Shown: positions 9,344-18,543, counted from the first letter of the stretch. The stretch is DNA of 58,041 nucleotides from Thermoplasmata archaeon (GCA_021835025.1 JAKBQY010000043.1:1-58041), one strand, 5' to 3'. The notes: a model not told the origin generated them from the sequence alone. A program made the numbers and translations.

Positions 9344-10422
9344 CTATAGAAGAAAGGATAAGGGAAATTGAGGACGAAATAAAGAAAACACAGAAAAATA
9401 AAGCTACGGAGAAGCACATAGGCCTCTTAAAAGCCAGAATGTCAAAACTGGAACTTGAAGAGGAGTCGCATAAGAAATCTTCAGGTTACGGATTTTCAGT
9501 TTCCAAAAGTGGGGATGCCACCATAGCCCTGGTGGGTTATCCAAATGTTGGAAAAAGCTCACTTTTAAATGCTCTTACAAATAAAAAAAGCGTTGTTGGC
9601 AATTTTGCATTCACAACTCTTACCGTTATACCAGGCACACTTAATTACAACGGGGCACAGATTCAAATTCTTGACCTCCCTGGAATTATTGATAATGCAG
9701 CCATTGGTGCTGGAAGGGGAAGGGAAATAATAAGCACAGTTAGAAATGTGGACCTTATTGTTCTGGTTACGGATGTTGATGTCAAGGGGCTTAATAGAAT
9801 AATTTCTGAACTTTACAAATCTGGAATCGTTTTAAACAAAAAAAGGAAGGATATTTCATTCAAAAAATCAAACTATGGTGGATTGAGAATACATAAACCA
9901 AGAAAGGTTGACATAAATGTTAATGATATAAGGGACATAGCAAAGGAATTCAGGGTTGTAAATGGGGACATTTACATAAGGGAAAATGTGGACATGGATG
10001 ATTTAATTGATTTTTTTAAGGGAAATATAGTGTATATTAAATCTTTTTTAGTTGTCAACAAAATTGATATGCCACACGATGGAAAAAAATTGGGGGAAAA
10101 ATTATCGGAATTTGATAACTACCTGGAAGTATCAGCAACAACAGGTTATAATATTGAAAATATGAAGGAAATGGTATATAGATCCCTGGACCTTGTGAGA
10201 ATATATATGAGAAATAAGGCGGGCGATGTGGATTACGAACGCCCCCTAATTCTGAGCCTCGGCTCAACTGTGCGTGATGTTTGCAGAAAAATAAGCAGGG
10301 AGATGATACCATCATTCAGGTATGCAATCATAAGCGGGCCAAGCAGGAAAATTGAATTGCGTGTTGGCCTGGATTATAATGTAAATGACCAGGATGTTAT
10401 AACATTAATAAGTAAATATTGA
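9340..10422 (+). CDS. DRG-family GTP-binding protein with TGS domain
   Basis: A 360-residue Obg/DRG-type GTPase. An N-terminal helical region (EERIREIEDEIKKTQKNKA) leads to G1 GYPNVGKSSLLN (about 66-77), G2 with a conserved Thr (FTTLTVIPG), G3 DLPGII, G4 NKIDMP, and a C-terminal TGS domain that includes SLGSTVRDVCRKI. The archaeal/eukaryotic DRG family binds GTP and K+ and acts on ribosomes; the exact role in archaea is not established. Translationally coupled (ATGA) to the release-factor methyltransferase gene upstream. Confidence 0.92.
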   Translation: MTIEERIREIEDEIKKTQKNKATEKHIGLLKARMSKLELEEESHKKSSGYGFSVSKSGDATIALVGYPNVGKSSLLNALTNKKSVVGNFAFTTLTVIPGTLNYNGAQIQILDLPGIIDNAAIGAGRGREIISTVRNVDLIVLVTDVDVKGLNRIISELYKSGIVLNKKRKDISFKKSNYGGLRIHKPRKVDINVNDIRDIAKEFRVVNGDIYIRENVDMDDLIDFFKGNIVYIKSFLVVNKIDMPHDGKKLGEKLSEFDNYLEVSATTGYNIENMKEMVYRSLDLVRIYMRNKAGDVDYERPLILSLGSTVRDVCRKISREMIPSFRYAIISGPSRKIELRVGLDYNVNDQDVITLISKY

Positions 10423-10671
10423 AAATAAAAAATAAATTTATTAAATTTTAATAATTAAAAATAAAATAACATTATCCGTCTTTATATTTATAGATTCATT
10501 AATTATAAAGATTTATATATTTCAATTAATATAAACAATTTATAAAAACATACAAAAATTAAAAATTAACAACGTAATTGATTATAAAACATTCTAAAAA
10601 TTAAAACTACAAAAATTTTATATATAAATAATAACCATTAAATACTTTTTTATAATAAATTAGTGGTAATT

Positions 10672-12129
10672 ATGGCAATTTCGTATCCTGTTTGGGATTC
10701 CGCAATGTTTGCATATACAATTACAGCACATATAATGCTTGTTGCAATTACGCTGGCAATGGCCCTGTTGATAACAATATCTGAATATATAGCCTTAAAA
10801 CATAAAAATAGGTATTATGAAGCGCTTGCACATAAATTGAGTATCGCTCTCGTTATAAATTTTTCAGTTGGAACCGCCTCCGGAGTTTTCATGGCCGTTG
10901 AATTATTTTTGTTTTGGCCCGTGTTTATGAGAGTTGTTGGTGCTGTTGCAATGATGAGTTTCTTCGCAGAGGTTTTTGCGTTTTTGATTGAATCCATAAC
11001 ATTGATGGTCTATGTTTACTTCTGGAATAATTTTAAAAACCGCTGGAATCATTGGTTTGTAAGTTGGGGCGTTTTGATAGGAACAGGGGCATCAGCATGG
11101 CTGATAACAAATGTCAATGCATGGATGAACACACCCACCGGCTCCTTCAATATACCCTATTTTCTTAAAACCGGAAATATAATAGATGTGAACCCCTTGA
11201 AAGTATTTTATGAACCATCAACGGGATCACAGTTGTTCCATATGTTCATGGCAATGTATTTTGCTGGCGCAATGATACTCCTGGCATACTTTGCATATAA
11301 ATATTTAAAGTCAAATAATGAGGATGAAAAAATAATAGATAGGGCGGCAATGTCAATTTTGTCCGTTGTGGGAATAGTTGACATCATATTGATAGGCATA
11401 AGCGGATCAATAGAATTATCAACTTTATTGGCTCTGGAGCCATTGAAATATGCTTCGCTTGAAATGAACCTAACACCCGTTTCATATGGTGCGCCTGAAC
11501 ATATATTCGGTGTTCTGATAAATGGGAAAATGGCATATTACATTAATCTTCCACTGGCACAATCATTGCTGGCATATCCCCTGACTTTGGGGCATGGTTA
11601 CATACCCGGTTTATCATCATACCCCTCTTCTGTATGGGCGCCCTCCATAGTGCATGTTGCCCTTGATTTAATGGTTGGACTGGGTGTATTGATGGGTTTA
11701 TTCTGGTTAATATTCTTAATACTTAAGGCGCTTAAAAGGAATGTATACGATATGAAATGGATTTTATATTCATTTATGGCCCTTGGATTCATGGGAATGT
11801 TTACAATGGAAGACGGATGGTACACGGCCGAAGTTGGAAGGGTTCCATTTATCATATTATCTCCAACAGGGGGGCCATTAACTGTAGCAGGCAAAACATA
11901 TTACGGCGTAATGACAATAGCGCAGGCTGCTTCCTATTCTCCTGCGGTATGGTATATTGGGATCGTTGTAATATTATTCTATGCAATACTATTGCCGTTG
12001 ACCTTCTATTTCAATGCAAAGGTTCTCAAATTATCAAAAATTGAAGATGACCTCAGGGATGCGGAAAATGACCTTGGAATAACTGGGGGCAATGCCAACG
12101 CAACAGCAAAGAAAGCGGGGATGAGGTGA
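10672..12129 (+). CDS. cydA: Cytochrome bd quinol oxidase subunit I
   Basis: A polytopic membrane protein of about 485 residues resembling CydA, the haem-binding subunit of the bd-type quinol:O2 oxidoreductase. Visible hallmarks are the N-terminal ITAHIMLVAIT histidine, NFSVGTASGVFMAVE (the N-terminal QFGTNW-equivalent region), SQLFHMFMAMYF with a candidate haem b558 histidine, and DGWYTAEVGRVPF, matching the conserved GW-AE-GRQPW segment with a Val-Phe variation. The ATG at 10672 is used; an in-frame GTG at 10663 is possible. TATA-like sequence lies around 10638-10650. Subunit II starts 1 nt after the stop. Confidence 0.9.
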   Translation: MAISYPVWDSAMFAYTITAHIMLVAITLAMALLITISEYIALKHKNRYYEALAHKLSIALVINFSVGTASGVFMAVELFLFWPVFMRVVGAVAMMSFFAEVFAFLIESITLMVYVYFWNNFKNRWNHWFVSWGVLIGTGASAWLITNVNAWMNTPTGSFNIPYFLKTGNIIDVNPLKVFYEPSTGSQLFHMFMAMYFAGAMILLAYFAYKYLKSNNEDEKIIDRAAMSILSVVGIVDIILIGISGSIELSTLLALEPLKYASLEMNLTPVSYGAPEHIFGVLINGKMAYYINLPLAQSLLAYPLTLGHGYIPGLSSYPSSVWAPSIVHVALDLMVGLGVLMGLFWLIFLILKALKRNVYDMKWILYSFMALGFMGMFTMEDGWYTAEVGRVPFIILSPTGGPLTVAGKTYYGVMTIAQAASYSPAVWYIGIVVILFYAILLPLTFYFNAKVLKLSKIEDDLRDAENDLGITGGNANATAKKAGMR

Positions 12130-12130
12130 A

Positions 12131-13156
12131 ATGTCATTCTTTTTGGATGCAAATGGGGTATATATTAAAATAGTAATAGCTGCGATGATAGCCTTTCTCT
12201 GGTCTGAATTCATAGGAATATTTCCAATATATATGGACTATGAAAAAAATAAGGAAAATGTATTGAAGCATATTGTTCCAATATGGGAAATCACAGGAAC
12301 AATGATTGTTTTCTTTGTAGTTGAACTTGAATTGATATATTCAACTCTGGTGCCAATAGCATCATATCTTTTCATACCTATTGTGGGGATATTTGCCTTA
12401 TTGCTGATACTCAGGAATGTATTTATAATATACGCTGAATTCATATGGAAAAAGGTTGATAGCAAACCACTGTACATGTTTTATTCGGCTGCAACAGTAA
12501 TAATGGTTATTGGCTTTCTAACTGCAGTTGCAGCACTATTGACCGGCCTTGGGATACACCTAAATCTTACAACGCTATCAAAATCATATATTAACTATCT
12601 TCCATTACTTGGAACAGACGTATACTGGATATTCTTAATCGGTGCATTATTTATAGCCTTTGGAATGTCCCAAGTATTCTACAGGACAGTTAAAAACACA
12701 AGCTTCATGCCACTGATAACAATAGCAGTGGGTTTAATAATGGACGCATATGCCTACATGTCAATAGCATCCCTTGATAAGGCATCGGCAGGTGCATATA
12801 TAATCCTTCCATTTATACTAACACTGGCGATACCTTTATTATACATGTATAAACCAACAACCCATTTAGCTTCATACAAGCCATTCTGGTTTATAATGAT
12901 TACAATAGCAGTTTTTTCCCTTGAACTACCCGTAACAAAAATAGCAGGTGGAGCCTTTCCAATAAATGCATTTGCATCGGTAAATTCAATGCAGGCTGCA
13001 AATTTTTATTTAAGCATCATTGGTGGAATAATATATATCCTGTTAATGGTAATGTATGCATATGTATATAACAGTGGATGGCTGTCATTTAAACCCGAAG
13101 AAGGGCATAAAAAAGGAAACACAAGCAAGGAGGATGCAAAAATAACAAAAAATTAA
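12131..13156 (+). CDS. cydB: Cytochrome bd oxidase subunit II-like membrane protein
   Basis: A 341-residue protein with about eight or nine hydrophobic segments, directly downstream of cydA with almost no gap. Position, size and topology match subunit II, which stabilises the quinol oxidase. Sequence similarity to bacterial CydB is hard to see by eye, so the name rests mainly on context. The C-terminal tail (KPEEGHKKGNTSKEDAKITKN) is hydrophilic and probably cytoplasmic. The pair gives the cell a proton-motive, high-affinity oxidase without haem-copper chemistry. Confidence 0.78.
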   Translation: MSFFLDANGVYIKIVIAAMIAFLWSEFIGIFPIYMDYEKNKENVLKHIVPIWEITGTMIVFFVVELELIYSTLVPIASYLFIPIVGIFALLLILRNVFIIYAEFIWKKVDSKPLYMFYSAATVIMVIGFLTAVAALLTGLGIHLNLTTLSKSYINYLPLLGTDVYWIFLIGALFIAFGMSQVFYRTVKNTSFMPLITIAVGLIMDAYAYMSIASLDKASAGAYIILPFILTLAIPLLYMYKPTTHLASYKPFWFIMITIAVFSLELPVTKIAGGAFPINAFASVNSMQAANFYLSIIGGIIYILLMVMYAYVYNSGWLSFKPEEGHKKGNTSKEDAKITKN

Positions 13157-13229
13157 TTTTATATTTCAATACTTAATATATGTTTTAAAATATAGTTTTA
13201 TATATGTAATTATCTATAATAGAAATAGT

Positions 13230-13514
13230 ATGGATCAATTGAAGGAAATTATGTGCTGTGTGAATGTAAAATATTATGGCCTTGTCCAGGGCATAGGTTT
13301 CAGGGCACACATAAAAAGGAAGGCATTGGATTATGCACTGACCGGATGGGTGAAAAATTTGCCAGATGGCTCTGTGGAGGCCATTTTCTGTGGCGATGAA
13401 AGGAGCATTGGCATCGTTATAAATTATTCCCTGAAGATTCCCGGTTCAAGGATAGAAAGATATGAGAAAATCCCAATAACTGTGCGTGATTTTTATGGCT
13501 TTGTTATAAGATAG
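13230..13514 (+). CDS. acyP: Acylphosphatase
   Basis: A 94-residue protein with the acylphosphatase signature: YYGLVQGIGFRAHIKRKA contains the catalytic arginine (GIGFR), and TGWVKNLPDGSVEAIFCG contains the catalytic asparagine (VKN). The family hydrolyses acyl-phosphates such as carbamoyl-phosphate and 1,3-bisphosphoglycerate. The usual length is 90-100 residues. A TATA-like TTTATATA precedes the ATG at 13230 by about 30 nt; the ATG at 13251 (MCCVNVKYYG) is the alternative start. It is separate from the cyd pair. Confidence 0.92.
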   Translation: MDQLKEIMCCVNVKYYGLVQGIGFRAHIKRKALDYALTGWVKNLPDGSVEAIFCGDERSIGIVINYSLKIPGSRIERYEKIPITVRDFYGFVIR

Positions 13515-13544
13515 TTTTAAATAGATAAATTCATATTTGGTTCC

Positions 13545-13874
13545 ATGAAAAGCGGAAGAAAGAAGATTATAGCATCGGTTATTATAGTTATAATAGCTGC
13601 TCTATTAATTTACAGCTTGATTCCTCCGGTTGCCAATACTGCACCAGCAAATATGCATTCCGGGAAAACATATTATATTTATGGAAATGTTACCGGAACA
13701 GTATCAATTAATGGAAAATCGTTGATAAGCGTGGATGATGATGGTTCAAACATTGCTGTATCCTATAATGGAAGTACACCGGCCGTTGGCACCCATGTCC
13801 TTGTCCATGGGAAATATGTTGATGGGTTGTATATCCAGGCAAATTCAGTAACTCCATGGTACCTTGCATTATAG
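13545..13874 (+). CDS. Membrane-anchored CcmE-like OB-fold protein
   Basis: A 109-residue protein with a basic N-terminus and one hydrophobic segment (about 8-26), then a small beta-rich domain. The stretch IAVSYNGSTPAVGTHVLVHG, followed by an -A-SV strand, resembles the OB-fold of the cytochrome c haem chaperone CcmE (V-Y-G--P---G--V-V-G). The CcmE haem-binding histidine motif near the C-terminus is absent; the protein ends SVTPWYLAL. It may be a reduced CcmE relative or another exported OB-fold protein. Proximity to the bd oxidase is suggestive only. Confidence 0.55.
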   Translation: MKSGRKKIIASVIIVIIAALLIYSLIPPVANTAPANMHSGKTYYIYGNVTGTVSINGKSLISVDDDGSNIAVSYNGSTPAVGTHVLVHGKYVDGLYIQANSVTPWYLAL

Positions 13875-13877
13875 GCA

Positions 13878-15083
13878 TCAATCTATAATGTTGTACCTGT
13901 ATCCCAGCTTGTTTATGGAATCCAGCAAATCATTTATTCTATTTTTATCAACAATATTTATTGTAAATAATAAATTCTGATATCCAATCGGCGTATCCTT
14001 TTTAAGATTATCAACTTCAGCATGGTAAATATTTGCGCCAGCCCTTGCTATTGCATTCACAATTTTTACCATTATTCCCGGATGGTCAGGCAATTTAAAC
14101 TGTATTCTTATCAATTTATCCTCCCGTTCAAGTGATTTGTATATAATATTTGAAAGCAATAAAAAGTTGATATTGCCTCCCGACAACACAATTACTATCT
14201 TTTTCTTTTTAACATCCAATTTATTTTCCATCAATGCTGCCAAGCCTGTTGCAGCTGAAGGCTCAACAAGGACCTTTTCCCTTTCCAAAATCTTGAATAA
14301 TGCATACGCAATGTTTTCATCTGAAACTGTAACAATTTTATCGACATATTTTTTTACATATTTGAATGTTATATCCCCGGGATATTTTACTGCTATTCCA
14401 TCAGCTATTGTGTCATTGCTTGTGTAGGAAACTATCCTATTCTCCTGTATGGACAACTCCATTGAATTCGCTTTTTCAGACTCAACCCCTATTATTTCAA
14501 CATTTTTATTTATATTCTTTGCAGCAAAGGCAATGCCAGATATTAGGCCGCCTCCCCCAATGGGGGCAATGATAATGTCTGGATTAATGTCATCCATTAT
14601 TTCCTTGCCTATTGTTGATTGCCCTGCAATAACCATCTCATCATTATATGCTTCTATGAATGTTCTTTTCTCTTCTATTCCAAGTTTTATTGCATAATCA
14701 TGGGCCTCATCATAGCTATTCCCAAAAAGAACAACATGGCCGCCATAGTCCTCAACTGCATTTATCTTTGCAGGCGTTGTGGCTTCAGGCATCACAATTT
14801 TAGCATCAATATTGTAATATTGCCCTGCATAGGCTACTCCCTGTGCATGATTTCCAGCACTGGCTGTTATAACGCCATTCCTTTTTTCCTCATCCGTAAG
14901 GGATGCAAATTTAACAAACGCACCCCTTGTTTTAAAGGAGCCTGTTTTCTGGAATGTTTCCATTTTAAAATAAACATCCGCATTAAACATATCACTGAAT
15001 GTTTCAGAATGGAATATAGGCGTTCTATGCAATTTCCCTTTTATAGTATTCTCGGCCTCAAGCACATCATTAAATGACAACAT
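13878..15083 (-). CDS. ilvA: Threonine ammonia-lyase with C-terminal ACT domain
   Basis: A 401-residue PLP-dependent fold-type II enzyme. The PLP lysine lies in FQKTGSFKTRGAF (about residues 44-56), the substrate loop ASAGNHAQGVAY follows, and the phosphate-binding glycine loop is PIGGGGLISGIAF. A C-terminal ACT-like domain begins near residue 325 (RIQFKLPDHPGIMVKIVNAI), as in the short allosteric threonine dehydratases. It deaminates threonine (or serine) to the 2-oxo acid and ammonia, for isoleucine synthesis or threonine catabolism. It is transcribed alone, tail-to-tail with the CcmE-like gene. Confidence 0.93.
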   Translation of the reverse strand: MLSFNDVLEAENTIKGKLHRTPIFHSETFSDMFNADVYFKMETFQKTGSFKTRGAFVKFASLTDEEKRNGVITASAGNHAQGVAYAGQYYNIDAKIVMPEATTPAKINAVEDYGGHVVLFGNSYDEAHDYAIKLGIEEKRTFIEAYNDEMVIAGQSTIGKEIMDDINPDIIIAPIGGGGLISGIAFAAKNINKNVEIIGVESEKANSMELSIQENRIVSYTSNDTIADGIAVKYPGDITFKYVKKYVDKIVTVSDENIAYALFKILEREKVLVEPSAATGLAALMENKLDVKKKKIVIVLSGGNINFLLLSNIIYKSLEREDKLIRIQFKLPDHPGIMVKIVNAIARAGANIYHAEVDNLKKDTPIGYQNLLFTINIVDKNRINDLLDSINKLGYRYNIID

Positions 15084-15142
15084 AGAAATATTATTGCTTA
15101 CATAAATAAATATTCTTTTAATATGAAATACATCCCGCTAAA

Positions 15143-15161
15143 GTTGTGAGGACCCCACAAC
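15143..15161. repeat. Short near-perfect palindrome in intergenic region
   Basis: GTTGTGAGGACCCCACAAC has 6-nt perfect arms (GTTGTG/CACAAC) and a partly self-complementary centre. It lies between the divergent ilvA and acyl-CoA dehydrogenase genes in otherwise unremarkable sequence. It could be an operator, an IS200/IS605-type end hairpin or chance. Confidence 0.4.
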
Positions 15162-15314
15162 ATCAACAAAACTAAAATATGCAATACAACACTATAAACT
15201 TTCGAACCTATCCAGATCGCAAACCCAATGGCTTTTGCTCTTTAAATTATTTGTAAAAATTATTACCTATTGTAAGAATTTAAATATTTTCCTTGAATTA
15301 TACACTGTGATATT

Positions 15315-16454
15315 TTGATTGAAGAATACAATCTTTTAAGGGAAAGCGTGAGGCAGTTCTCGGAAAAAGAGATTTCTCCCCTTGCGAAAAAAATTGACCG
15401 TGAAAATTATTTTCCAGTTGATCTATTCAAAAAAATGGGGTCTCTTGGATATCTTGGCGTTACCATTCCGGTGGAATACGGAGGGTCCGGATCTGATTAT
15501 ATTTCCCAGGCAATAATAGAGGAAGAAATAAGCTATGAATCCGGGTCAATAGGATTGTCCTATGGTGCCCACAGCAACCTATGCCTTGATAATTTATACA
15601 GAAATGGGTCTGAATATATAAGGGAAAATTATGTCGCCCCCCTGGCAAAGGGAAAAAGCATAGGTTCCCTGGGCATGACTGAGCCATCATCCGGAAGTGA
15701 TGCATTATCAATGAAAACGTATGCTGACTTTACTGGTGGTAAATACATAATAAATGGCAACAAAACATTCATAACAAATGCTCCCTATGCCGATATATTT
15801 CTTGTATATGCAAAAACTGGAAAAGATATAACGCCATTCGTGGTTTTATCATCAGACGATGGCTTTTCCAGGGGAGTGGAATTCGATAAATTTGGCATGA
15901 GGGGATCACCAACCGGAGAAATATATTTTAGGAATGTTAAAGTAGATAAAAATCGCATGGTGGGCTCGCTCAACAATGGAAAAAATGTAATGTTTTCGGG
16001 TTTAAATATGGAAAGGTCAATACTTGCATTCAATTCAATAGGCATAGCTAGAAAGGCACTTGACCTTGCGGTTAATTATTCCATTGAAAGAAAGCAGTTC
16101 AACAGGCCCATACATGAATTTGAGCTGATACAAGAAAAACTTGCGTATATGTATACCAAATTCGAATCTTCAAGGGTATTTGCTTACGAGGCACTCAACC
16201 GTGTGAATAACAATAAGATGGATTCACTGGACGCTGCCTCATCAATTTTATATGCATCGGAATCATGTGAATATATAGCAAGGGAAGCCATGCAGATTTA
16301 TGGAGGCTATAGCTATATCAAGGACTTTGAAATAGAGAGGGTGTTCAGGGATTCATTGCTTTTAACAATAGGCGCAGGAACAAATGAAATAAGGAAAAAA
16401 ATTATTTCGGAAGCTTTAATAAGGAAATACAGGGAAAATGGTGGTAAACTTTGA
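15315..16454 (+). CDS. Acyl-CoA dehydrogenase, isovaleryl-CoA dehydrogenase-like active site
   Basis: A 379-residue FAD flavoprotein of the acyl-CoA dehydrogenase fold (MTEPSSGSDALSM, the FAD/substrate segment; RKQFNRPIHEFELIQEKLA; MQIYGGYSYIKDFEIER). The Glu of the usual EGT catalytic motif is absent (IGAGTNEIRKK). Instead Glu233 in LNMERSILAFNSIG sits where isovaleryl-CoA dehydrogenase carries its catalytic base. The preferred substrate may therefore be a branched acyl-CoA, by inference. The start is a TTG at 15315, the only in-frame start before the conserved N-terminus; a TATA-like TTTAAATATT lies upstream. The stop overlaps the thiolase gene start. Confidence 0.9.
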   Translation: MIEEYNLLRESVRQFSEKEISPLAKKIDRENYFPVDLFKKMGSLGYLGVTIPVEYGGSGSDYISQAIIEEEISYESGSIGLSYGAHSNLCLDNLYRNGSEYIRENYVAPLAKGKSIGSLGMTEPSSGSDALSMKTYADFTGGKYIINGNKTFITNAPYADIFLVYAKTGKDITPFVVLSSDDGFSRGVEFDKFGMRGSPTGEIYFRNVKVDKNRMVGSLNNGKNVMFSGLNMERSILAFNSIGIARKALDLAVNYSIERKQFNRPIHEFELIQEKLAYMYTKFESSRVFAYEALNRVNNNKMDSLDAASSILYASESCEYIAREAMQIYGGYSYIKDFEIERVFRDSLLLTIGAGTNEIRKKIISEALIRKYRENGGKL

Positions 16455-17695
16455 ATGACGTTTATATCGTTTCGGCTGGCCTGTCAAAATTCAAAAAATA
16501 CAATTATGATGAGGATTTCCGCCTGATGGTAAAAAGGGCCTTTGATTACGCCCTGAATGATACAGATATTACACATAAGGATATAGACGGTTCTGTATCC
16601 GCATATTTTTCAGACCATATACAGGGGCAATTAATAGCAGGTGCAATGACAAATGATTATATTGGGCTGGCAACAAAACCTTCAAAGAGAATAGAAGGAG
16701 GAGGGGCCACTGGAGGGCTGGCTTTTCAAACGGGTTATGAAGAAATAGCATCAGGAAATATGGAAACGTGTGCTGTTTATGGCTTCGAAAGCATGTCCCA
16801 TTTAAATACGTGGAAGGGCAACGATGTTATCGCCCTTGGAAGTGACTCAAACTTTGATTATCCCCTTGGGGGATTTTATACAGCATATTATGCCCTGATG
16901 GCAACTAGGCACATGCATGAATTTGGCACGACCCATGATCAAATGGCAATGGTTTCAGTAAAAAATCATGGAAACGCAATCCATAACCCATTCGCACAGA
17001 GTCCAATGAAAATTGCAGTTGATGACGTTCTAAATGCACCCATGGTGGCAACTCCCCTGACAATGCTGGATATAAGCCTGATGTCAGATGGTGCTGCGTG
17101 TGTTATTCTTGCTTCCGAGGAAAGGGCAAAAAGCCTGTGCAAAAACCCTGTTAAAATAAGGGCAATAGGCTCTTCGAGTGATACAATGAGGCTATCTGAT
17201 AGGCCATTTGGTAACGTTCCCTTATTGGCATGTGAATCGGAAGACGACTATAAAAATTTGAAATATCCTGGCGTACACTCATTCAGGGCGGGAAGATTGG
17301 CGGCAAAAATGGCATATGAAAGGGCAAATATAAAAGATCCATTAAAGGAGATAGACTTTGCAGAATTGTACGATTCCTATACATCGGCTGAAATACAGGC
17401 ATATGAGGACCTTGGATTTTGCAAATATGGTGAAGGTGGCAAATTCATAGAAAAAGGTTATTCGGAAATAAATAATAAACTGCCTGTTAATCCTGAAGGG
17501 GGTTTGCTGGCATCTGGCCATGCCATAGGGGCCACTGGAATAATGCAGGCCGTATATGCCTTCTGGCAGTTGCAGCATTCAATTGGAAAACATTTCAACA
17601 GCAACAGGCTGCAGGTTGAGGATGCAAAAAAGGGTGTGATACATAGCCACGCCGGTACCGGTGCATATGAAACGGTATCCATTCTTGAGAGATGA
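16451..17695 (+). CDS. Thiolase-fold protein lacking the acyl-accepting cysteine (Ltp2-like)
   Basis: A 414-residue SCP2-thiolase-like protein. The C-terminal histidine motif GGLLASGHAIGATGI and the terminal SHAGTGAYETVSI are present. At the position of the usual catalytic Cys (aCaSG) the sequence reads RIEGGGATGGLAFQ (about 80-93), with glycine instead. Cys-less relatives that partner DUF35 proteins, such as steroid side-chain Ltp2, act as retro-aldolases rather than thiolases. The next gene is a DUF35 protein, which fits that pattern. TTG start at 16451 overlaps the upstream stop. The alternative is a degenerate thiolase or a structural partner. Confidence 0.85.
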   Translation: MNDVYIVSAGLSKFKKYNYDEDFRLMVKRAFDYALNDTDITHKDIDGSVSAYFSDHIQGQLIAGAMTNDYIGLATKPSKRIEGGGATGGLAFQTGYEEIASGNMETCAVYGFESMSHLNTWKGNDVIALGSDSNFDYPLGGFYTAYYALMATRHMHEFGTTHDQMAMVSVKNHGNAIHNPFAQSPMKIAVDDVLNAPMVATPLTMLDISLMSDGAACVILASEERAKSLCKNPVKIRAIGSSSDTMRLSDRPFGNVPLLACESEDDYKNLKYPGVHSFRAGRLAAKMAYERANIKDPLKEIDFAELYDSYTSAEIQAYEDLGFCKYGEGGKFIEKGYSEINNKLPVNPEGGLLASGHAIGATGIMQAVYAFWQLQHSIGKHFNSNRLQVEDAKKGVIHSHAGTGAYETVSILER

Positions 17696-17700
17696 TTTAA

Positions 17701-18165
17701 ATGAAAAATGATGTGAAAGGAACAGAAATATATAAAACCGACCCACTGGTAAAAAGATGGGATTATTCTCTATCATACATACACAGCTATGCACAAGATT
17801 CAGAATTTTTTAAATCACTTGGAAAAAATATACTCTTGGGTTCATATTGCAAAAAGTGCAATTACAAATATGGAACATACAGAAAATATTGCATGTACTG
17901 TGGCGGTGAAACCCAGGATATAGAATTGCCATTAAATGGCAAAATACACACATTCACAACATGCTATTACAGTGGTGAATCATTCATGAATGACATTCCA
18001 TATACCCTGATACTTGTAGAATTTAAGGGCATAGATTCACTATTCATGTCAAGGCTGATAAACAAGGAAAATATAAAAATAAGTATAGGAATGAAGGTTA
18101 AGGCAAAATTTAAAAGACTTCAGAAATTTGATGTGAATGATGTTTACTTTATTCCGGAGTTATAA
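17701..18165 (+). CDS. DUF35 OB-fold protein with rubredoxin-like zinc ribbon
   Basis: A 154-residue protein with a four-cysteine zinc ribbon (YCKKCNYKYGTYRKYCMYCG, about 59-78) followed by an OB-fold (GKIHTFTTCYY; YTLILVEFKG; IGMKVKAKFKRL). This is the standard DUF35 arrangement. DUF35 proteins form complexes with thiolases, HMG-CoA synthase or Ltp-type aldolases and hold or channel CoA intermediates. It follows the thiolase-fold gene by 5 nt, so the two almost certainly make one complex. Confidence 0.88.
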   Translation: MKNDVKGTEIYKTDPLVKRWDYSLSYIHSYAQDSEFFKSLGKNILLGSYCKKCNYKYGTYRKYCMYCGGETQDIELPLNGKIHTFTTCYYSGESFMNDIPYTLILVEFKGIDSLFMSRLINKENIKISIGMKVKAKFKRLQKFDVNDVYFIPEL

Positions 18166-18333
18166 AAAAATCGTCATTTTTATTAAACAATGAAATTGAA
18201 ATATATCCAAAAATTTATTTATAATTTCATTCCATAAAAATTGCACCGTTTATATACCATTTAAAAATATCCCATCATTATAAGCCGCAAAAGGATAATT
18301 ATAGATTAAAGGGCCGCATATTTTGTATAATTG

Positions 18334-18498
18334 ATGCATTATAAAACCTCGAGAGTACAGAAAAAGCTCAATAAAAAAATAAGGATAAGGGACCTGGTTA
18401 TCCAATTATCAAGGGTATGCTTAACGGATAGGGGAATCGTAACGGTAATTAGAGAAATCCTAAAGAAGTCAGGGCCTGATGAAATCACGGGATTGTAA
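18334..18498 (+). CDS. Small basic ORF of 54 codons, unrecognised
   Basis: The 378-nt gap 18166-18543 contains an ORF from ATG 18334: MHYKTSRVQKKLNKKIRIRD, continuing LVIQLSRVCLTDRGIVTVIR and ending GPDEITGL. It is basic and predicted helical, and its GC content is higher than that of the flanking spacer. No family is recognised; it could be a small protein or a fragment of a larger, perhaps mobile, gene. The rest of the gap is AT-rich with no other feature seen. Confidence 0.35.
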   Translation: MHYKTSRVQKKLNKKIRIRDLVIQLSRVCLTDRGIVTVIREILKKSGPDEITGL

Positions 18499-18543
18499 TC
18501 ATATCTATTCCCCGATGTATCTTACAGGATAAGGTTATAAATA

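Noticed and set aside
14619-15077. 152-codon plus-strand ORF inside ilvA
   Set aside because: Antisense shadow of the PLP-dependent enzyme; no start signal.
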